NCBI GenBank assembly: GCA_017307285.1
Contig: JAFKFI010000061.1
Location: 73,803 to 137,802 of the forward strand
DNA length: 64,000 nucleotides
Source: Alphaproteobacteria bacterium
Lineage (GTDB): Bacteria > Pseudomonadota > Alphaproteobacteria > Acetobacterales > Acetobacteraceae
Direction of reading: 5' to 3'
Part shown: positions 35,368 to 44,872 of the stretch, piece after piece
Layout of the letters: every line of letters starts with the position of its first letter
How positions within the stretch are numbered: the first letter of the stretch is position 1
Notes under the pieces: model-generated
What the model was told of the DNA's origin: nothing
Seen by the model: the letters and a program-made list of their open reading frames with translations, nothing else
The model's database searches: none
Made by a program: the position numbers and the translations under genes

Positions 35368-36078
35368 CAGGTCCAGATCCCCCGGGCGTGACAGCCGGTG
35401 GTCGCCGCCCTTGACCAAAATGACTTGCGCATCGTCGGACGAAACCTGCTCGGCGATACGCAGGCTGAGTTCCCAGGGCACGTCCGGGTCGCGCTGCCCG
35501 TGTATCAGCCGGACCGGGCAGGCGAGCGGGATCGGCTTGTCCAGGAGCAGATGAGCGCGTCCATCCTCGATCAGCGCCCGCGTGACCGGGTAGGGCTCGC
35601 CGTATTGGCTCGGCACGAGCAGCTTGCCGTTGCGCATCAGGATGCCGCGTTCCTCGAAGGTCATCGCCTCCCACATCAGCGTCTCGGTAAAGTCGGGCGC
35701 CGCCGCGATGCCGATGAGAGCGGAAATGCGCTCGGGCCGGGCGAGGGCGGCGAGCAATGCCAGCCAACCGCCCATCGACGAGCCGACGAGAACGATCCTG
35801 CCCGGCGCCATCTGGTCGATCGCGGCAAGCGCGTCCTCCCGCCAGCGCGAGATCGTGCCGTCCTCGAAGCGGCCACCGCTGGCGCCGTGGCCGGAATAGT
35901 CGAAGCGCAGCATCGCCTGGCCCCGCTCGGCGCAGAAACCGGCCAGCATGGTCGCCTTGTCGCCGGTCATGTCGCTCTTGAAGCCCGGGAGGAAAACCAC
36001 CGTCGGCCCGCGTCCCGCGACACGCGCCCAGGCGAGTTCCACGCCGTCGCCACGGTCTAGCCTGCCAATGGTCTCCAT
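35323..36078 (-). CDS. Alpha/beta hydrolase (ABHD10-like thioesterase/esterase)
   Basis: 251 residues. The nucleophile elbow GSSMGGW lies near residue 98, the oxyanion region VVFLPGFKSDMTGDKA near residue 27, FDYSGHGASGG follows, the acid is in HGQRDPDVPW and the His in GGDHRLSRP. The FKSDMTGDKA stretch is typical of the group related to ABHD10 (acyl-protein thioesterase). The physiological substrate is unknown. It overlaps the 3' end of the SDR gene by 45 bases. Confidence 0.9.
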   Translation of the reverse strand: METIGRLDRGDGVELAWARVAGRGPTVVFLPGFKSDMTGDKATMLAGFCAERGQAMLRFDYSGHGASGGRFEDGTISRWREDALAAIDQMAPGRIVLVGSSMGGWLALLAALARPERISALIGIAAAPDFTETLMWEAMTFEERGILMRNGKLLVPSQYGEPYPVTRALIEDGRAHLLLDKPIPLACPVRLIHGQRDPDVPWELSLRIAEQVSSDDAQVILVKGGDHRLSRPGDLDLLRRTLTPLLGEDGT

Positions 36079-36122
36079 TAGCGGTCCTTGTGCCTGAGGA
36101 AGCGGGTGGTATAGCGCGTCGC

Positions 36123-37241
36123 ATGGTGGTGCTGCAGGTGTTGCCTTCCCTCGTCACCGGCGGCGTCGAGCGTGGCACCGTCGAGATGACGCGAGCCGTC
36201 GCCGAGGCGGGCGGCACCGCGCTGGTGGTGAGCGCCGGCGGCCGGCTAGTCAGCGCCATCCGGCACGCGGGCGGCAGGCACGTGACCTTGCCGCTCGACA
36301 CCAAGGACCCGCTGAACGTGATGTGGAATGCCCGGCGGCTTGCGGACCTGATTCGTGTGGAGGGCGTCGAGATCGTCCATGCCCGATCGCGCGCGCCCGC
36401 CTGGTCGGCGTATTTCGCGGCGCGCCGCGCCGATGCCCATTTCCTCACGACCTACCACGGCGCCTATAGCGAAGGCTTCCCGTTCAAGCGCCGCTACAAT
36501 TCCGTGATGGCAAAGGGCGAGCGTGTCATTGCCATCAGTCGCCATATCGCGGCGCTGATAGAGGCGCGGCATGGGGTCGACCCGGCGTTCATCCGGGTGA
36601 TCCCGCGCGGCGTCGATCCAGCGGTGTTCGATCCGGACGCCATCTCGGGCGAGCGGATCGCCCGGCTCGCCGCCGTCTGGCGATTGCCGGATGGGATGGC
36701 GGTCGTGCTGCTGCCGGGGCGATTGTCGCGCTGGAAGGGGCACGAGGTGCTGCTCGATGCCGTGGCGCGCATGGGGCGGCGCGACGTGTGCTGCGTGCTG
36801 GTCGGCTCGGAGGGGCGTGACGGCTATGCGGCAGCGTTGGTCCGGCGGGCCGAGCGGTTGGGCATCGCAGGCCGGCTGCGCATTCCCGGCGAATGCGACG
36901 ACATGCCGGCGGCGTTGCTGCTGGCCGATGCCGTGGTGCATGCCTCCACGGCGCCCGAAGCATTCGGCCGGGTGGTGATTGAGGCGCAGGCGATGCAGCG
37001 CGTGGTGATCGCCTCGGATTTGGGCGGTCCGGTCGAGACGGTGGAGCACGGTGTCACCGGCTGGCGCGTGCCGCCGGGCGATCCGTCGGTGCTGTCGGAG
37101 GCGCTCGATCACGCGCTGTCCCTGGCGCCGGAGGAGCGTGCGTCGCTTGGCGGACAGGCGCGGCAGGCGGTGTTGGCACGCTACACCACGCGGGCGATGC
37201 AGGACGCCACGCTCGCCGTCTATCGGGAGTTGCTGGCGTGA
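36123..37241 (+). CDS. Glycosyltransferase family 4
   Basis: 372 residues with a GT-B fold. The N-terminal VLQVLPSLVTGGVERGTVEM binds the acceptor side. The C-terminal half has LLPGRLSRWKGHEVLLDAVA and the donor-binding EAFGRVVIEAQAMQ (EX7E). ATG 36123 fits the family start; an in-frame GTG at 36090 would add 11 residues. It overlaps the GT9 gene downstream by 4 bases (GTGA), so both probably build LPS core or O-chain sugars. Confidence 0.92.
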   Translation: MVVLQVLPSLVTGGVERGTVEMTRAVAEAGGTALVVSAGGRLVSAIRHAGGRHVTLPLDTKDPLNVMWNARRLADLIRVEGVEIVHARSRAPAWSAYFAARRADAHFLTTYHGAYSEGFPFKRRYNSVMAKGERVIAISRHIAALIEARHGVDPAFIRVIPRGVDPAVFDPDAISGERIARLAAVWRLPDGMAVVLLPGRLSRWKGHEVLLDAVARMGRRDVCCVLVGSEGRDGYAAALVRRAERLGIAGRLRIPGECDDMPAALLLADAVVHASTAPEAFGRVVIEAQAMQRVVIASDLGGPVETVEHGVTGWRVPPGDPSVLSEALDHALSLAPEERASLGGQARQAVLARYTTRAMQDATLAVYRELLA

Positions 37242-38143
37242 ACCGCATCCTGGTGATCCGGCTAGGTGCGTTGGGCGACTTCGTCCAGTCTTTCGGACCC
37301 TTCGCTGCGATCCGCGCGCATCATCCCGAGGCGCGAATCACTTTGCTGACCACGCGCCCGTTCGCAGCACTTGCCGAACGCGCCCCGTGGTTCGACGCGG
37401 TGCTGGTCGACGGCCGTCCGGCATGGTGGAACGCACTTGGCTTGCTCCGCCTGTCACGAATGCTGCGCGAGTTCGACTTTGTCTACGACCTGCAGACCTC
37501 CGCCCGGTCGTCGCGCTATTTCCGTCTGGCCGGCCGGCCGCGCTGGTCCGGCATCGCGCGCGGCTGCTCGCATCCGCACGCGAATCCCCGACGCGACGCC
37601 ATGCACACGCGTGAGCGCCAGCGCGAGCAGCTGGAGATGGCCGGGATCACGGCGTTCCCGTCCCCCGCGCTAGACTGGCTCGCGGATCGGCCCACTGTCG
37701 CGTTGCCGGACCGTACTGCCCTGCTGGTGCCGGGGGCGGCGCCGCATCGACCACGCAAGCGCTGGCCCGCCGAGCGCTTCGGCGCGCTTGCCGCACGTCT
37801 CGCCCGCAGCGGCTACGCGCCGGTGGTAGTCGGCACGCGGGCCGAGGCGCCGCTCGCGGCGACTATCCAGGCCGCGTGCCCGGGCGCCCTCGACCTCACC
37901 GGGCGCACCGCCATCGCCGATCTCGCCGGCCTGGCGGCGCGCTCGCGCCTTGCGGTGGGCAACGATACCGGCCCGATGCACCTCGCGGCCGTGGTCGGGT
38001 GCCCCTGCCTCGTGCTGTTTTCGGCGGAGAGCGATCCCGCGCTGACCGCGCCGCGCGGGCCGGACGGGTCATGGCCGAAACTGCTCCGCGTTGACGATTT
38101 GGCAACTCTGACGGTGGACAGGGTTGCAGACGCGCTTGCTTGA
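37238..38143 (+). CDS. Heptosyltransferase-type glycosyltransferase family 9
   Basis: 301 residues. The N-terminus RILVIRLGALGDFVQSFGPF is the classic GT9 start. The C-terminal donor site has VGNDTGPMHLAAVVGCPCLVLF. Family members (WaaC/WaaF/WaaQ) add heptose to LPS inner core. The precise sugar cannot be assigned. The GTG start overlaps the stop of the GT4 gene. Confidence 0.92.
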   Translation: MNRILVIRLGALGDFVQSFGPFAAIRAHHPEARITLLTTRPFAALAERAPWFDAVLVDGRPAWWNALGLLRLSRMLREFDFVYDLQTSARSSRYFRLAGRPRWSGIARGCSHPHANPRRDAMHTRERQREQLEMAGITAFPSPALDWLADRPTVALPDRTALLVPGAAPHRPRKRWPAERFGALAARLARSGYAPVVVGTRAEAPLAATIQAACPGALDLTGRTAIADLAGLAARSRLAVGNDTGPMHLAAVVGCPCLVLFSAESDPALTAPRGPDGSWPKLLRVDDLATLTVDRVADALA

Positions 38144-38191
38144 CCCCATAGACCACCGCCCGAAGTGTTTTTCCGCGCCGGAGCCCGCGCC

Positions 38192-40144
38192 ATGCCCGCC
38201 ATTACCTTGCCCGACCAGTCCGTCCGCCGCTTCGACGGGCCGGTGACGGGCACCGCGCTGGCGGCCGAGATTGGCCCGGGGCTCGCCCGCGCGGCGCTTG
38301 CCATGAAGCTCGACGGCAAGTTGGTCGACCTCGCGACCCCGATCGAGCAGGACGCCTCGGTGGTGTTCGTGACCCGGCGCGACCCCGACGCGCTGGAGCT
38401 GATCCGCCACGATGCGGCCCACGTGCTCGCGGAGGCGGTGCAGGAGCTCCATCCCGGCACGCAGGTCACGATCGGGCCGGCGATCGAGAACGGCTTCTAC
38501 TACGATTTCGCCCGTAACGAGCCGTTCACCCTCGAGGATCTCGCCGCCATCGAGGCCAAGATGCGCGAGATCGTCGGGCGCGGGGAGAAATTCGAGCGCG
38601 AGGTGGTCGATCGCGACGAAGCGATCCGCTTCTTCCAGGCGAAGGGGGAGAAGTACAAGGCCCAGCTCATCGAGGATCTGCCGGCGAGCGAGACCATCAC
38701 GCTGTATCGTCAGGGCGAGTGGGTCGACCTCTGCCGCGGCCCCCACATGCGCAGCACCGCCGATGTCGGGCAGGGCTTCAAGCTGATGAAGGTCGCGGGC
38801 GCCTATTGGCGCGGCGACCATCGCAACGCCATGCTCTCGCGCATCTACGGCACCGCGTGGCGCGACCAGAAGGAGCTCGATTCCTACCTTCACATGCTGG
38901 AGGAGGCGGAGAAGCGCGACCATCGCCGCATCGGCAAGGAGATGGACCTCTTCCATCTGCAGGAGGAGGCGACCGGCAGCGTCTTCTGGCATCCGAACGG
39001 TTGGAAACTCTATCTGGCGGCGGAGGCCTATATGCGTCGCCGATTGGATGCGGCTGGTTACCAGGAGGTGCGCACCCCACAGCTCGTCGATCGCTCGCTC
39101 TGGGAAAAATCCGGCCACTGGGAGAACTATCGCGACCACATGTTCATCGCGCGCGTTGAGGACGAGGATAAGCACCTCGCGCTGAAGCCGATGAGCTGCC
39201 CGTGCCACGTGCTGATTTTCCGCCAGGGCATCCGCTCCTATCGCGAGCTGCCGCTGCGCATGGCGGAGTTCGGCTCCTGCCATCGCTACGAGCCGTCGGG
39301 CGCGCTGCACGGCATCATGCGCGTGCGTCAGTTCACCCAGGATGACGCGCACATCTTCTGCACCGACGAGCAGATCGCGCCCGAGACGGCGCGGTTCGTG
39401 GCACTGCTTTCGTCCATCTACCGGGATTTCGGCTTCGACAGCTTCCGGGTGAAGTTCAGCGACCGTCCAACCCCGCGTGCCGGCAACGAGGAGGACTGGG
39501 ACCGAGCGGAAGCGGCGCTCCGGGAGGCCTGCCGCCTGGCCGATATCGAATACGAGCTGAATCCCGGGGAGGGCGCTTTCTACGGGCCGAAGCTCGAATT
39601 CGTGTTGCGCGACGCGATCGGGCGGGACTGGCAATGTGGCACGTTGCAGGTCGATTACGTGCTGCCCGAGCGGCTCGGCGCGGAATATGTCGGCGAGGAT
39701 GGGGCGCGGCACCGGCCAGTAATGCTGCATCGGGCGATCCTGGGCAGCTTCGAGCGGTTCCTCGGCATCCTGATCGAGCAATACGCCGGCCGATTTCCCC
39801 TATGGCTGGCGCCGGTGCAGGTCGTGGTCGCCACGATCGTGTCGGATGCCGACGGGTACGCCGAACGGGTGGCGGACGCGTTCCGCGCGACGGGGCTCGA
39901 GGTGCGGCTCGACCTTTCTAACCAGAAAATCAATGCCAAGGTGCGCGAGCACAGTCTCGCGCATGTGCCGGTGTTGGCGGTCGTCGGCCGTAAGGAGGCG
40001 GACAGCGGGATGGTGGCGCTCCGTCGCCTCGGCGGCGAGGCGCAGGAATTGGTGCCGCTCGACCAGGCGGTGGCACGCCTTGCGGCGGAGGCCGTTCCTC
40101 CCGATCTGAGAAAGGCGGACCCTGTGCCGGCTGCGCAGGCATGA
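38192..40144 (+). CDS. thrS: Threonine--tRNA ligase
   Basis: 650 residues in the normal order: TGS domain (about 1-65), editing N2 domain with [11 protein letters not shown] (about 72-82), and class II catalytic core. Zinc/substrate residues lie in [10 protein letters not shown], and [17 protein letters not shown] and [17 protein letters not shown] are motifs 2 and 3. The anticodon-binding domain occupies about 550-640. ATG 38192 is chosen over an upstream in-frame start at 38165, which lacks homology. It lies 154 bases before the annotated infC ATG, the usual thrS-infC pairing. Confidence 0.97.
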   Translation: MPAITLPDQSVRRFDGPVTGTALAAEIGPGLARAALAMKLDGKLVDLATPIEQDASVVFVTRRDPDALELIRHDAAHVLAEAVQELHPGTQVTIGPAIENGFYYDFARNEPFTLEDLAAIEAKMREIVGRGEKFEREVVDRDEAIRFFQAKGEKYKAQLIEDLPASETITLYRQGEWVDLCRGPHMRSTADVGQGFKLMKVAGAYWRGDHRNAMLSRIYGTAWRDQKELDSYLHMLEEAEKRDHRRIGKEMDLFHLQEEATGSVFWHPNGWKLYLAAEAYMRRRLDAAGYQEVRTPQLVDRSLWEKSGHWENYRDHMFIARVEDEDKHLALKPMSCPCHVLIFRQGIRSYRELPLRMAEFGSCHRYEPSGALHGIMRVRQFTQDDAHIFCTDEQIAPETARFVALLSSIYRDFGFDSFRVKFSDRPTPRAGNEEDWDRAEAALREACRLADIEYELNPGEGAFYGPKLEFVLRDAIGRDWQCGTLQVDYVLPERLGAEYVGEDGARHRPVMLHRAILGSFERFLGILIEQYAGRFPLWLAPVQVVVATIVSDADGYAERVADAFRATGLEVRLDLSNQKINAKVREHSLAHVPVLAVVGRKEADSGMVALRRLGGEAQELVPLDQAVARLAAEAVPPDLRKADPVPAAQA

Positions 40145-40222
40145 TCGGTTCAGCTTGATCGAAGCCGGCCGGGACGGCAAACTCCGCCCCGGTCGCGTTT
40201 CGTTCCGGGCCACCCGCGTGCT

Positions 40223-40248
40223 TTGACGAAGCTGAAACCCCGATACTG
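40223..40248 (+). promoter_or_regulatory. Weak candidate promoter before infC
   Basis: TTGACG (40223-40228) is a good -35 element, but the -10 choices in the stretch gatactgataac are poor matches at any allowed spacing. infC might instead be read from thrS transcripts. Confidence 0.25.
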
Positions 40249-40283
40249 ATAACCAGTGCTGAAACAATGACAGGAGACCGACC

Positions 40284-40820
40284 ATAGCAAGAGGACCCAT
40301 GCAGGCGGCACCCACTCGCGACGGGCCGCGTGTGAATGAGGAGATTAGGGTCGCCCAGGTGCGACTGATCGACCAAGATGGCGAAATGCAAGGGGTGATG
40401 AGCGCCCGTGACGCGCTGCTCCGCGCTTATGCCGTGGGCCTCGATCTACTCGAGATCAGCCCCAATGCCGACCCGCCCGTGGTGAAGATCCTGGATTTCG
40501 GCAAGTTCAAGTACGAGCAGCAGAAGAAGAAGAACGAGGCCAAGAAGAAGCAGAAGGTCATCGAGATCAAGGAGATCAAGGTCCGCCCGAACATCGACGA
40601 AAACGACTATCAGGTGAAGATGCGCGCCATGAAGTCGTTCATCGAGGAGGGCGACAAGGTCAAGGTGACGTTGCGGTTCCGTGGTCGCGAGATGGCCCAC
40701 CAGGAGATCGGGATTCGGGTCCTCGAGCGCATTCGCAACGAGATGGACCCGGTGACGAAGGTGGAGCAGATGCCGCGGATGGAGAACCGTCAGATGGTCA
40801 TGGTGCTGTCGCCGCGCTGA
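40284..40820 (+). CDS. infC: Translation initiation factor IF-3 (probable AUA start)
   Basis: IF3 with the N-domain ([17 protein letters not shown]), the Lys-rich linker ([16 protein letters not shown]) and the C-domain ([29 protein letters not shown]). It binds the 30S subunit and rejects non-initiator start codons. ATG 40299 gives 173 residues. However, AGGAG at 40272-40276 sits exactly seven bases before an in-frame ATA at 40284, giving (M)[17 protein letters not shown], the N-terminus common in alphaproteobacterial IF3. A rare start codon fits the known autoregulation of infC, which uses AUU in E. coli. rpmI and rplT do not follow here. Confidence 0.92.
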   Translation: MARGPMQAAPTRDGPRVNEEIRVAQVRLIDQDGEMQGVMSARDALLRAYAVGLDLLEISPNADPPVVKILDFGKFKYEQQKKKNEAKKKQKVIEIKEIKVRPNIDENDYQVKMRAMKSFIEEGDKVKVTLRFRGREMAHQEIGIRVLERIRNEMDPVTKVEQMPRMENRQMVMVLSPR

Positions 40821-40909
40821 GGAGCGTCTCTGGGAGGGCGCTCGCCCGAGAGGCGCGGGCGCCGCGTCGTGCGCGCTTCCGATCTCGATTCGGGCAGCGT
40901 ATCAAAGTC

Positions 40910-40939
40910 TCGACACGGCGCCTAAGTTTCTGCTATCTA
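40910..40939 (+). promoter_or_regulatory. Candidate promoter of the GT4-deacetylase gene
   Basis: TCGACA (40910-40915) and TATCTA (40934-40939) with an 18-base spacer lie in an unusually AT-rich patch of the 204-base gap after infC. The gene start lies 86 bases downstream. Confidence 0.4.
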
Positions 40940-41024
40940 TAGTTGATTCCAGGCGCCGTCCCTTGCATCGAGACGGATAGCCTGGCCGGCCAACACCGCG
41001 TTGAGAGAGATCGCCAGGACCATC

Positions 41025-43292
41025 ATGCCCCCTCGCGCGCGTGTGCTGCATATCAACAAGCTCTATCGACCGATGTTCACCGGAGAAGGCGTGTTTCTCG
41101 AGCGCTGCTCGGTGTTCATGCAGATGTGGGCGCCCGGAATCGAGCACGAACTGCTCGTCACCACGACGCCGGAGCCGATCGAGCCACAGCCGGTCTGCTC
41201 CACGCTGAGCCACATTCACTACCTGACGAAGCGGCCAGTTGGCAATCTGCGCCACGAGCTGCTGTTGGTCTGGTGGTTCATCTGCAATCTGCACCGTTAC
41301 CAGACAGTGCATGTCCACGTGCACGCGGACTGGTATTTCTTGACCTATATTCTTTGCAAACTAACACGTCGTCGCCTGGTGCTCTCGGCCACCCTGGAAG
41401 ACAGCGTGCCGGTGCTGGTGACACGCTACCGTGCCATGCTCCGGCCCCTGGCCGGGCGAATGTTCCGTCTCTTCGACGCTTATGTCTCGATCAGTCCGAA
41501 ATTGCAGGCGGAAACCTCGGCCGCCATGCCGGCGGAAAAATGCCATCTCCTGCCGTGCGGGATCACCTTCCCGCCGCTCGGCCACAGCCGTCGGCGGGAA
41601 ATCCGGGATCGCTTCGGCATCCCCGACGATGCGCTCGTGCTAATCTTCGTCGGTGGCCTGTGCAAGCGAAAGGACCCGATGCTGCAGGTCCGGATGTTCC
41701 CGGAGTTGCTGCGGCACCGGCCCGATCTCCACCTGCTGCTGGTGGGTCCGCCACTTGAACCCGACTATGTCCAGGCCATACGGGAGTTCATCGAGGCGGA
41801 AGGCCTCGAGCATCGGGTCATCTTCGTGGGCGAGGTTCCCGATCCGCACCCGTATTTCGAGGCAGCGGACATCATGACCTTCGCGTCGCACCTCGAAGGG
41901 TTCGGTACTGTGGTGCCGGAGGCTATGGCCAATGCTCTTCCCGTGGTCGCGCGACACCTGCCCGGCGTCAATGACAGCTTCGTCAAGGACGGCGAGACCG
42001 GGTTCCTCTTCAGCCGCGACGCCGAATTTCCCGAACTTGTCCTGAAGCTGGCGAATGACGCCGAGCTCCGGCTCAAGTTCGGCCACGCCGGTCGCGAGCT
42101 GGCCCGGCGAATGTTCGACATGCGGCAAGTGGCACGACGCTATCTTGAGATCTACGGTTTCGACCAGATCCCTGAACCTCCCTCCGCCGCGCCCTCCGCG
42201 GAAGCTGCCTGGGAGGAGGTCATTCCGATAAAGGCCACCTGCTCGATCATAAGTCCGCGGTTTCATACGCCGGCCCGTTTCGATGCTGGGATGCGGCCGA
42301 TGCTGGTGACGATGATCGACGCCGAGGAGGCATTCGATTGGGGGCTGCCCTTTTCGCGGTCGTCGATCGACGTTACCTCGATGGGTCATCAGGGTGCCGC
42401 CCATCGCATTTTTGAGCGTTACGGGGTGGTGCCACTATATGCGGTGGACTACCCGGTGACGACCCAAGAGGCTGGCGCGGCGCCGCTGCGTGAGCTCCTG
42501 CAAGACGGGCTCTGCGAGATCGGCACCCAGTTGCACCCCTGGGTCACGCCGCCTTACCTCGAGGACGTGACTGCGAGAAACTCATATCCGGGCAGCCTCC
42601 CGCTGACGCTCGAATTCGAGAAGATCCGGGCGATGACGGAAGCCATCGAGGATGCGTTCGGCCTGCGTCCGCAAATCTACCGGGCCGGGCGCTACGGCGC
42701 CGGGCCGCGCACAGGCGACATCCTGAAGCATCTTGGCTATCTGGTGGACAGCAGCGTGATGCCGGCATGGAGCTTCGTCGGTCAGGAAGGGCCAGACTAC
42801 ACTATGCTGCCGGCAAAGCCCTACTGGATCGATCCTGAGCAAACGGTCCTCGAGATGCCGGGCTCCGCGGCAATCGTTGGCCGGCTGTCGGATGTTCGCG
42901 GCGATGTGCTGCGCCGTATCGTCTTCAGCAGGCTCGGAGAGCGGGTAGGGATCCCGTCGGTCATGGCCCGCCTTCGATGCCTCGAACGGATCAAGCTGAC
43001 GCCCGAGGCGATCACGATTTCCGAGGCGAAGCGGCTGGTCCGTCACATGCTCGCGCATGACCACAAGGTGTTCGTCCTCACCTATCACACGCCGTCCTTG
43101 GTTCCGGGCAATACGCCGTATGTGCGCACACAGGAGGATCTGCGACGGTTCCTGGCCTGGCTCGACGAATTCTTCGACTTCTTCACGCGCGAAGTCGGCG
43201 GCTCATGCGTCAGTTGGCGTGACGTGCGCGGGGCGCTTCTCGGCAAGCCTGGGCAGACGACACCGGCGCCGCTGGAGACGGTCGCTATCTGA
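41025..43292 (+). CDS. Fusion of glycosyltransferase family 4 and polysaccharide-deacetylase-like (WalW-type) domain
   Basis: 755 residues from ATG 41025 (AGGA six bases upstream; TTG 41001 is possible). Residues about 1-385 are a GT-B glycosyltransferase with FVGGLCKRKDPMLQVRMFPE and EGFGTVVPEAMANALPV (EX7E). After a Pro/Ala-rich linker, residues about 424-745 resemble the WalW-type polysaccharide deacetylase fold: RPMLVTMIDAEEAFDWG, GTQLHPWVTPP, YRAGRYGAGPRTGDILKHLG and VFVLTYHTPSL, keeping Asp and His residues expected for metal-dependent NodB-like chemistry. It probably links sugar transfer with N-deacetylation in making a surface glycan. No signal peptide. The substrate is unknown. Confidence 0.82.
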   Translation: MPPRARVLHINKLYRPMFTGEGVFLERCSVFMQMWAPGIEHELLVTTTPEPIEPQPVCSTLSHIHYLTKRPVGNLRHELLLVWWFICNLHRYQTVHVHVHADWYFLTYILCKLTRRRLVLSATLEDSVPVLVTRYRAMLRPLAGRMFRLFDAYVSISPKLQAETSAAMPAEKCHLLPCGITFPPLGHSRRREIRDRFGIPDDALVLIFVGGLCKRKDPMLQVRMFPELLRHRPDLHLLLVGPPLEPDYVQAIREFIEAEGLEHRVIFVGEVPDPHPYFEAADIMTFASHLEGFGTVVPEAMANALPVVARHLPGVNDSFVKDGETGFLFSRDAEFPELVLKLANDAELRLKFGHAGRELARRMFDMRQVARRYLEIYGFDQIPEPPSAAPSAEAAWEEVIPIKATCSIISPRFHTPARFDAGMRPMLVTMIDAEEAFDWGLPFSRSSIDVTSMGHQGAAHRIFERYGVVPLYAVDYPVTTQEAGAAPLRELLQDGLCEIGTQLHPWVTPPYLEDVTARNSYPGSLPLTLEFEKIRAMTEAIEDAFGLRPQIYRAGRYGAGPRTGDILKHLGYLVDSSVMPAWSFVGQEGPDYTMLPAKPYWIDPEQTVLEMPGSAAIVGRLSDVRGDVLRRIVFSRLGERVGIPSVMARLRCLERIKLTPEAITISEAKRLVRHMLAHDHKVFVLTYHTPSLVPGNTPYVRTQEDLRRFLAWLDEFFDFFTREVGGSCVSWRDVRGALLGKPGQTTPAPLETVAI

Positions 43293-43337
43293 GGTGAATT
43301 TCCGCCTCGCCGCCGGAAGAGCGGGACGTAATCCGGT

Positions 43338-44756
43338 TCAGTTACCGACGTCCTGCCGCTTGAGTGGATCGCCCAACATCGAACGATACAGATATTTCAG
43401 CGGACGCTTGACGCCGAGACTCTCCGCCAACGAGCGGATGAAGGGCACGATGACATAGTTCATCTCGATGCCTAGGCGGTATTCGATCGTGCCCAGCGGG
43501 TTGCGCAGCAGGTAACGTCGCATGAAGGCGCGGTATTGCGCGCGTGTATAGACTTTCGCATTGCCGCCGACCTTGGCGACCAGCGGGGTGAAGCGCGGAT
43601 AGAGCGTTGTGTTGATCAGCCGCACTTTCATGAAATTCCCGATGAGCAGGTCGTCCAGATAACCATATTCGGCTGTGGTCATCAGCGACTGTTTCGGCAC
43701 GATGAAGCCGACGCCACGCCGCTTCGCCTCGGGCCGCGCGTCCGGCCGGTTGAGATCGAAGCGGCGCGTCTCACCGCCCACTGTGAACTCCACGAAATCG
43801 ACATGCCGCTGTGCCATCTCGAAGCGGCGGACGAAGGCATCGACCTGCCCCCACTCTGCTTCCGACAGTCGCGCGGACCAGTCATCGTCTCCGGTCTGCC
43901 CGGTGATCTGCGTGGTATCCGACTCATGGGAGGGGTGATTTCGCATGCAATCGCCGGTCGCCAGGTCCACCGTCACGAACGGCTCGACAAGGCGGACCTT
44001 AGGGCGGGACCAATGGCTCTGCATATCGGTCCAGCCAATGCGGTAGGGATTGGCCCAGACGGAATCCGCCCGCACATAGATGTGCTGCGACGAGGAGCAG
44101 CAGAAACTTCCGACGCCCATCCGCTCGGCGGTGCGTGCGACACTCCAGATCGCGCCCCGTTTGCGCTCCTCGGGCGGACCCACGAGGGAGCGGCCATGCT
44201 CGTCGACGAAGTTGAACATATCGGCGTCGACGGAGCACAGCGCGAGCAGATAGGTCCGCTCCCGAGGATACCGTCGGACCAGCCGGCGGAGAAAGCCGAG
44301 CTCGCCGCTCAGGGGCGAATCGTTCATGTCGATGATGAGGGCACCATCCGCCTCGATCACCAGCATCGCGTCCTGATTCATGTTGTCCATGCAGAGCACA
44401 CGGACGGTGTCCGAGACGCGGAACCACTGCCGGTACGCGAGGATCGTGACGTCGAAGCCCAGCTCTCTCAGGTGCGCAGCGATTTCCGAATTGTAGTGAT
44501 CCGGTAAGAGAACCTTCTTGCCCTGCGGCAACAAGGCAAGCGATTCGTCATGCAGATGATCGGGATGTCCGTGCGAAATCCAGATGTAGTCCGCCGCCTT
44601 GAACCGCTCAATCTGCTCCTCGGTGAGCGGATGGTCGAGCGCCCAGCTGCCAAAATAACAGGTTCCGGTCAGCCAAGGATCCGTCGCGATGACGGGACGG
44701 TCACCATCGAATACGATCACGGACGCGTTGCCGAGCGTCTCGAAGCGATGCTCCAT
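43338..44756 (-). CDS. MBL-fold metallo-hydrolase, CMAH-like
   Basis: 472 residues from ATG 44756. The metallo-beta-lactamase motif SHGHPDHLHDE lies near residue 66. N-terminal DPWLTGTCYFGSWALD and further YLLALCSVDADMFN resemble the catalytic region of CMP-N-acetylneuraminate hydroxylase (CMAH) rather than ordinary hydrolases. The N-terminal Rieske domain of CMAH is absent. The C-terminal 200 residues are not recognised. It converges with the GT4-deacetylase gene (45 bases between stops), so a role in modifying the same glycan is inferred, not shown. Confidence 0.78.
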   Translation of the reverse strand: MEHRFETLGNASVIVFDGDRPVIATDPWLTGTCYFGSWALDHPLTEEQIERFKAADYIWISHGHPDHLHDESLALLPQGKKVLLPDHYNSEIAAHLRELGFDVTILAYRQWFRVSDTVRVLCMDNMNQDAMLVIEADGALIIDMNDSPLSGELGFLRRLVRRYPRERTYLLALCSVDADMFNFVDEHGRSLVGPPEERKRGAIWSVARTAERMGVGSFCCSSSQHIYVRADSVWANPYRIGWTDMQSHWSRPKVRLVEPFVTVDLATGDCMRNHPSHESDTTQITGQTGDDDWSARLSEAEWGQVDAFVRRFEMAQRHVDFVEFTVGGETRRFDLNRPDARPEAKRRGVGFIVPKQSLMTTAEYGYLDDLLIGNFMKVRLINTTLYPRFTPLVAKVGGNAKVYTRAQYRAFMRRYLLRNPLGTIEYRLGIEMNYVIVPFIRSLAESLGVKRPLKYLYRSMLGDPLKRQDVGN

Positions 44757-44872
44757 ATGCGGGCCTGATGTTTCGGAAGCTCGAAAGCCTACCGGATGCA
44801 ACGTCCAGTCGCAAAGCATGCCGCGCCCGCGCAAGCAGACGTGAGTACCCAGCGACGGAAGACGGAGGCTTC

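Noticed and set aside
38069-39781. A 570-codon frame antisense to thrS
   Set aside because: Shadow of a certain aminoacyl-tRNA synthetase gene; no domain.
40821-40875. GC-rich inverted segments after infC as terminator
   Set aside because: Pairing is possible but there is no U-run and the stems are irregular.
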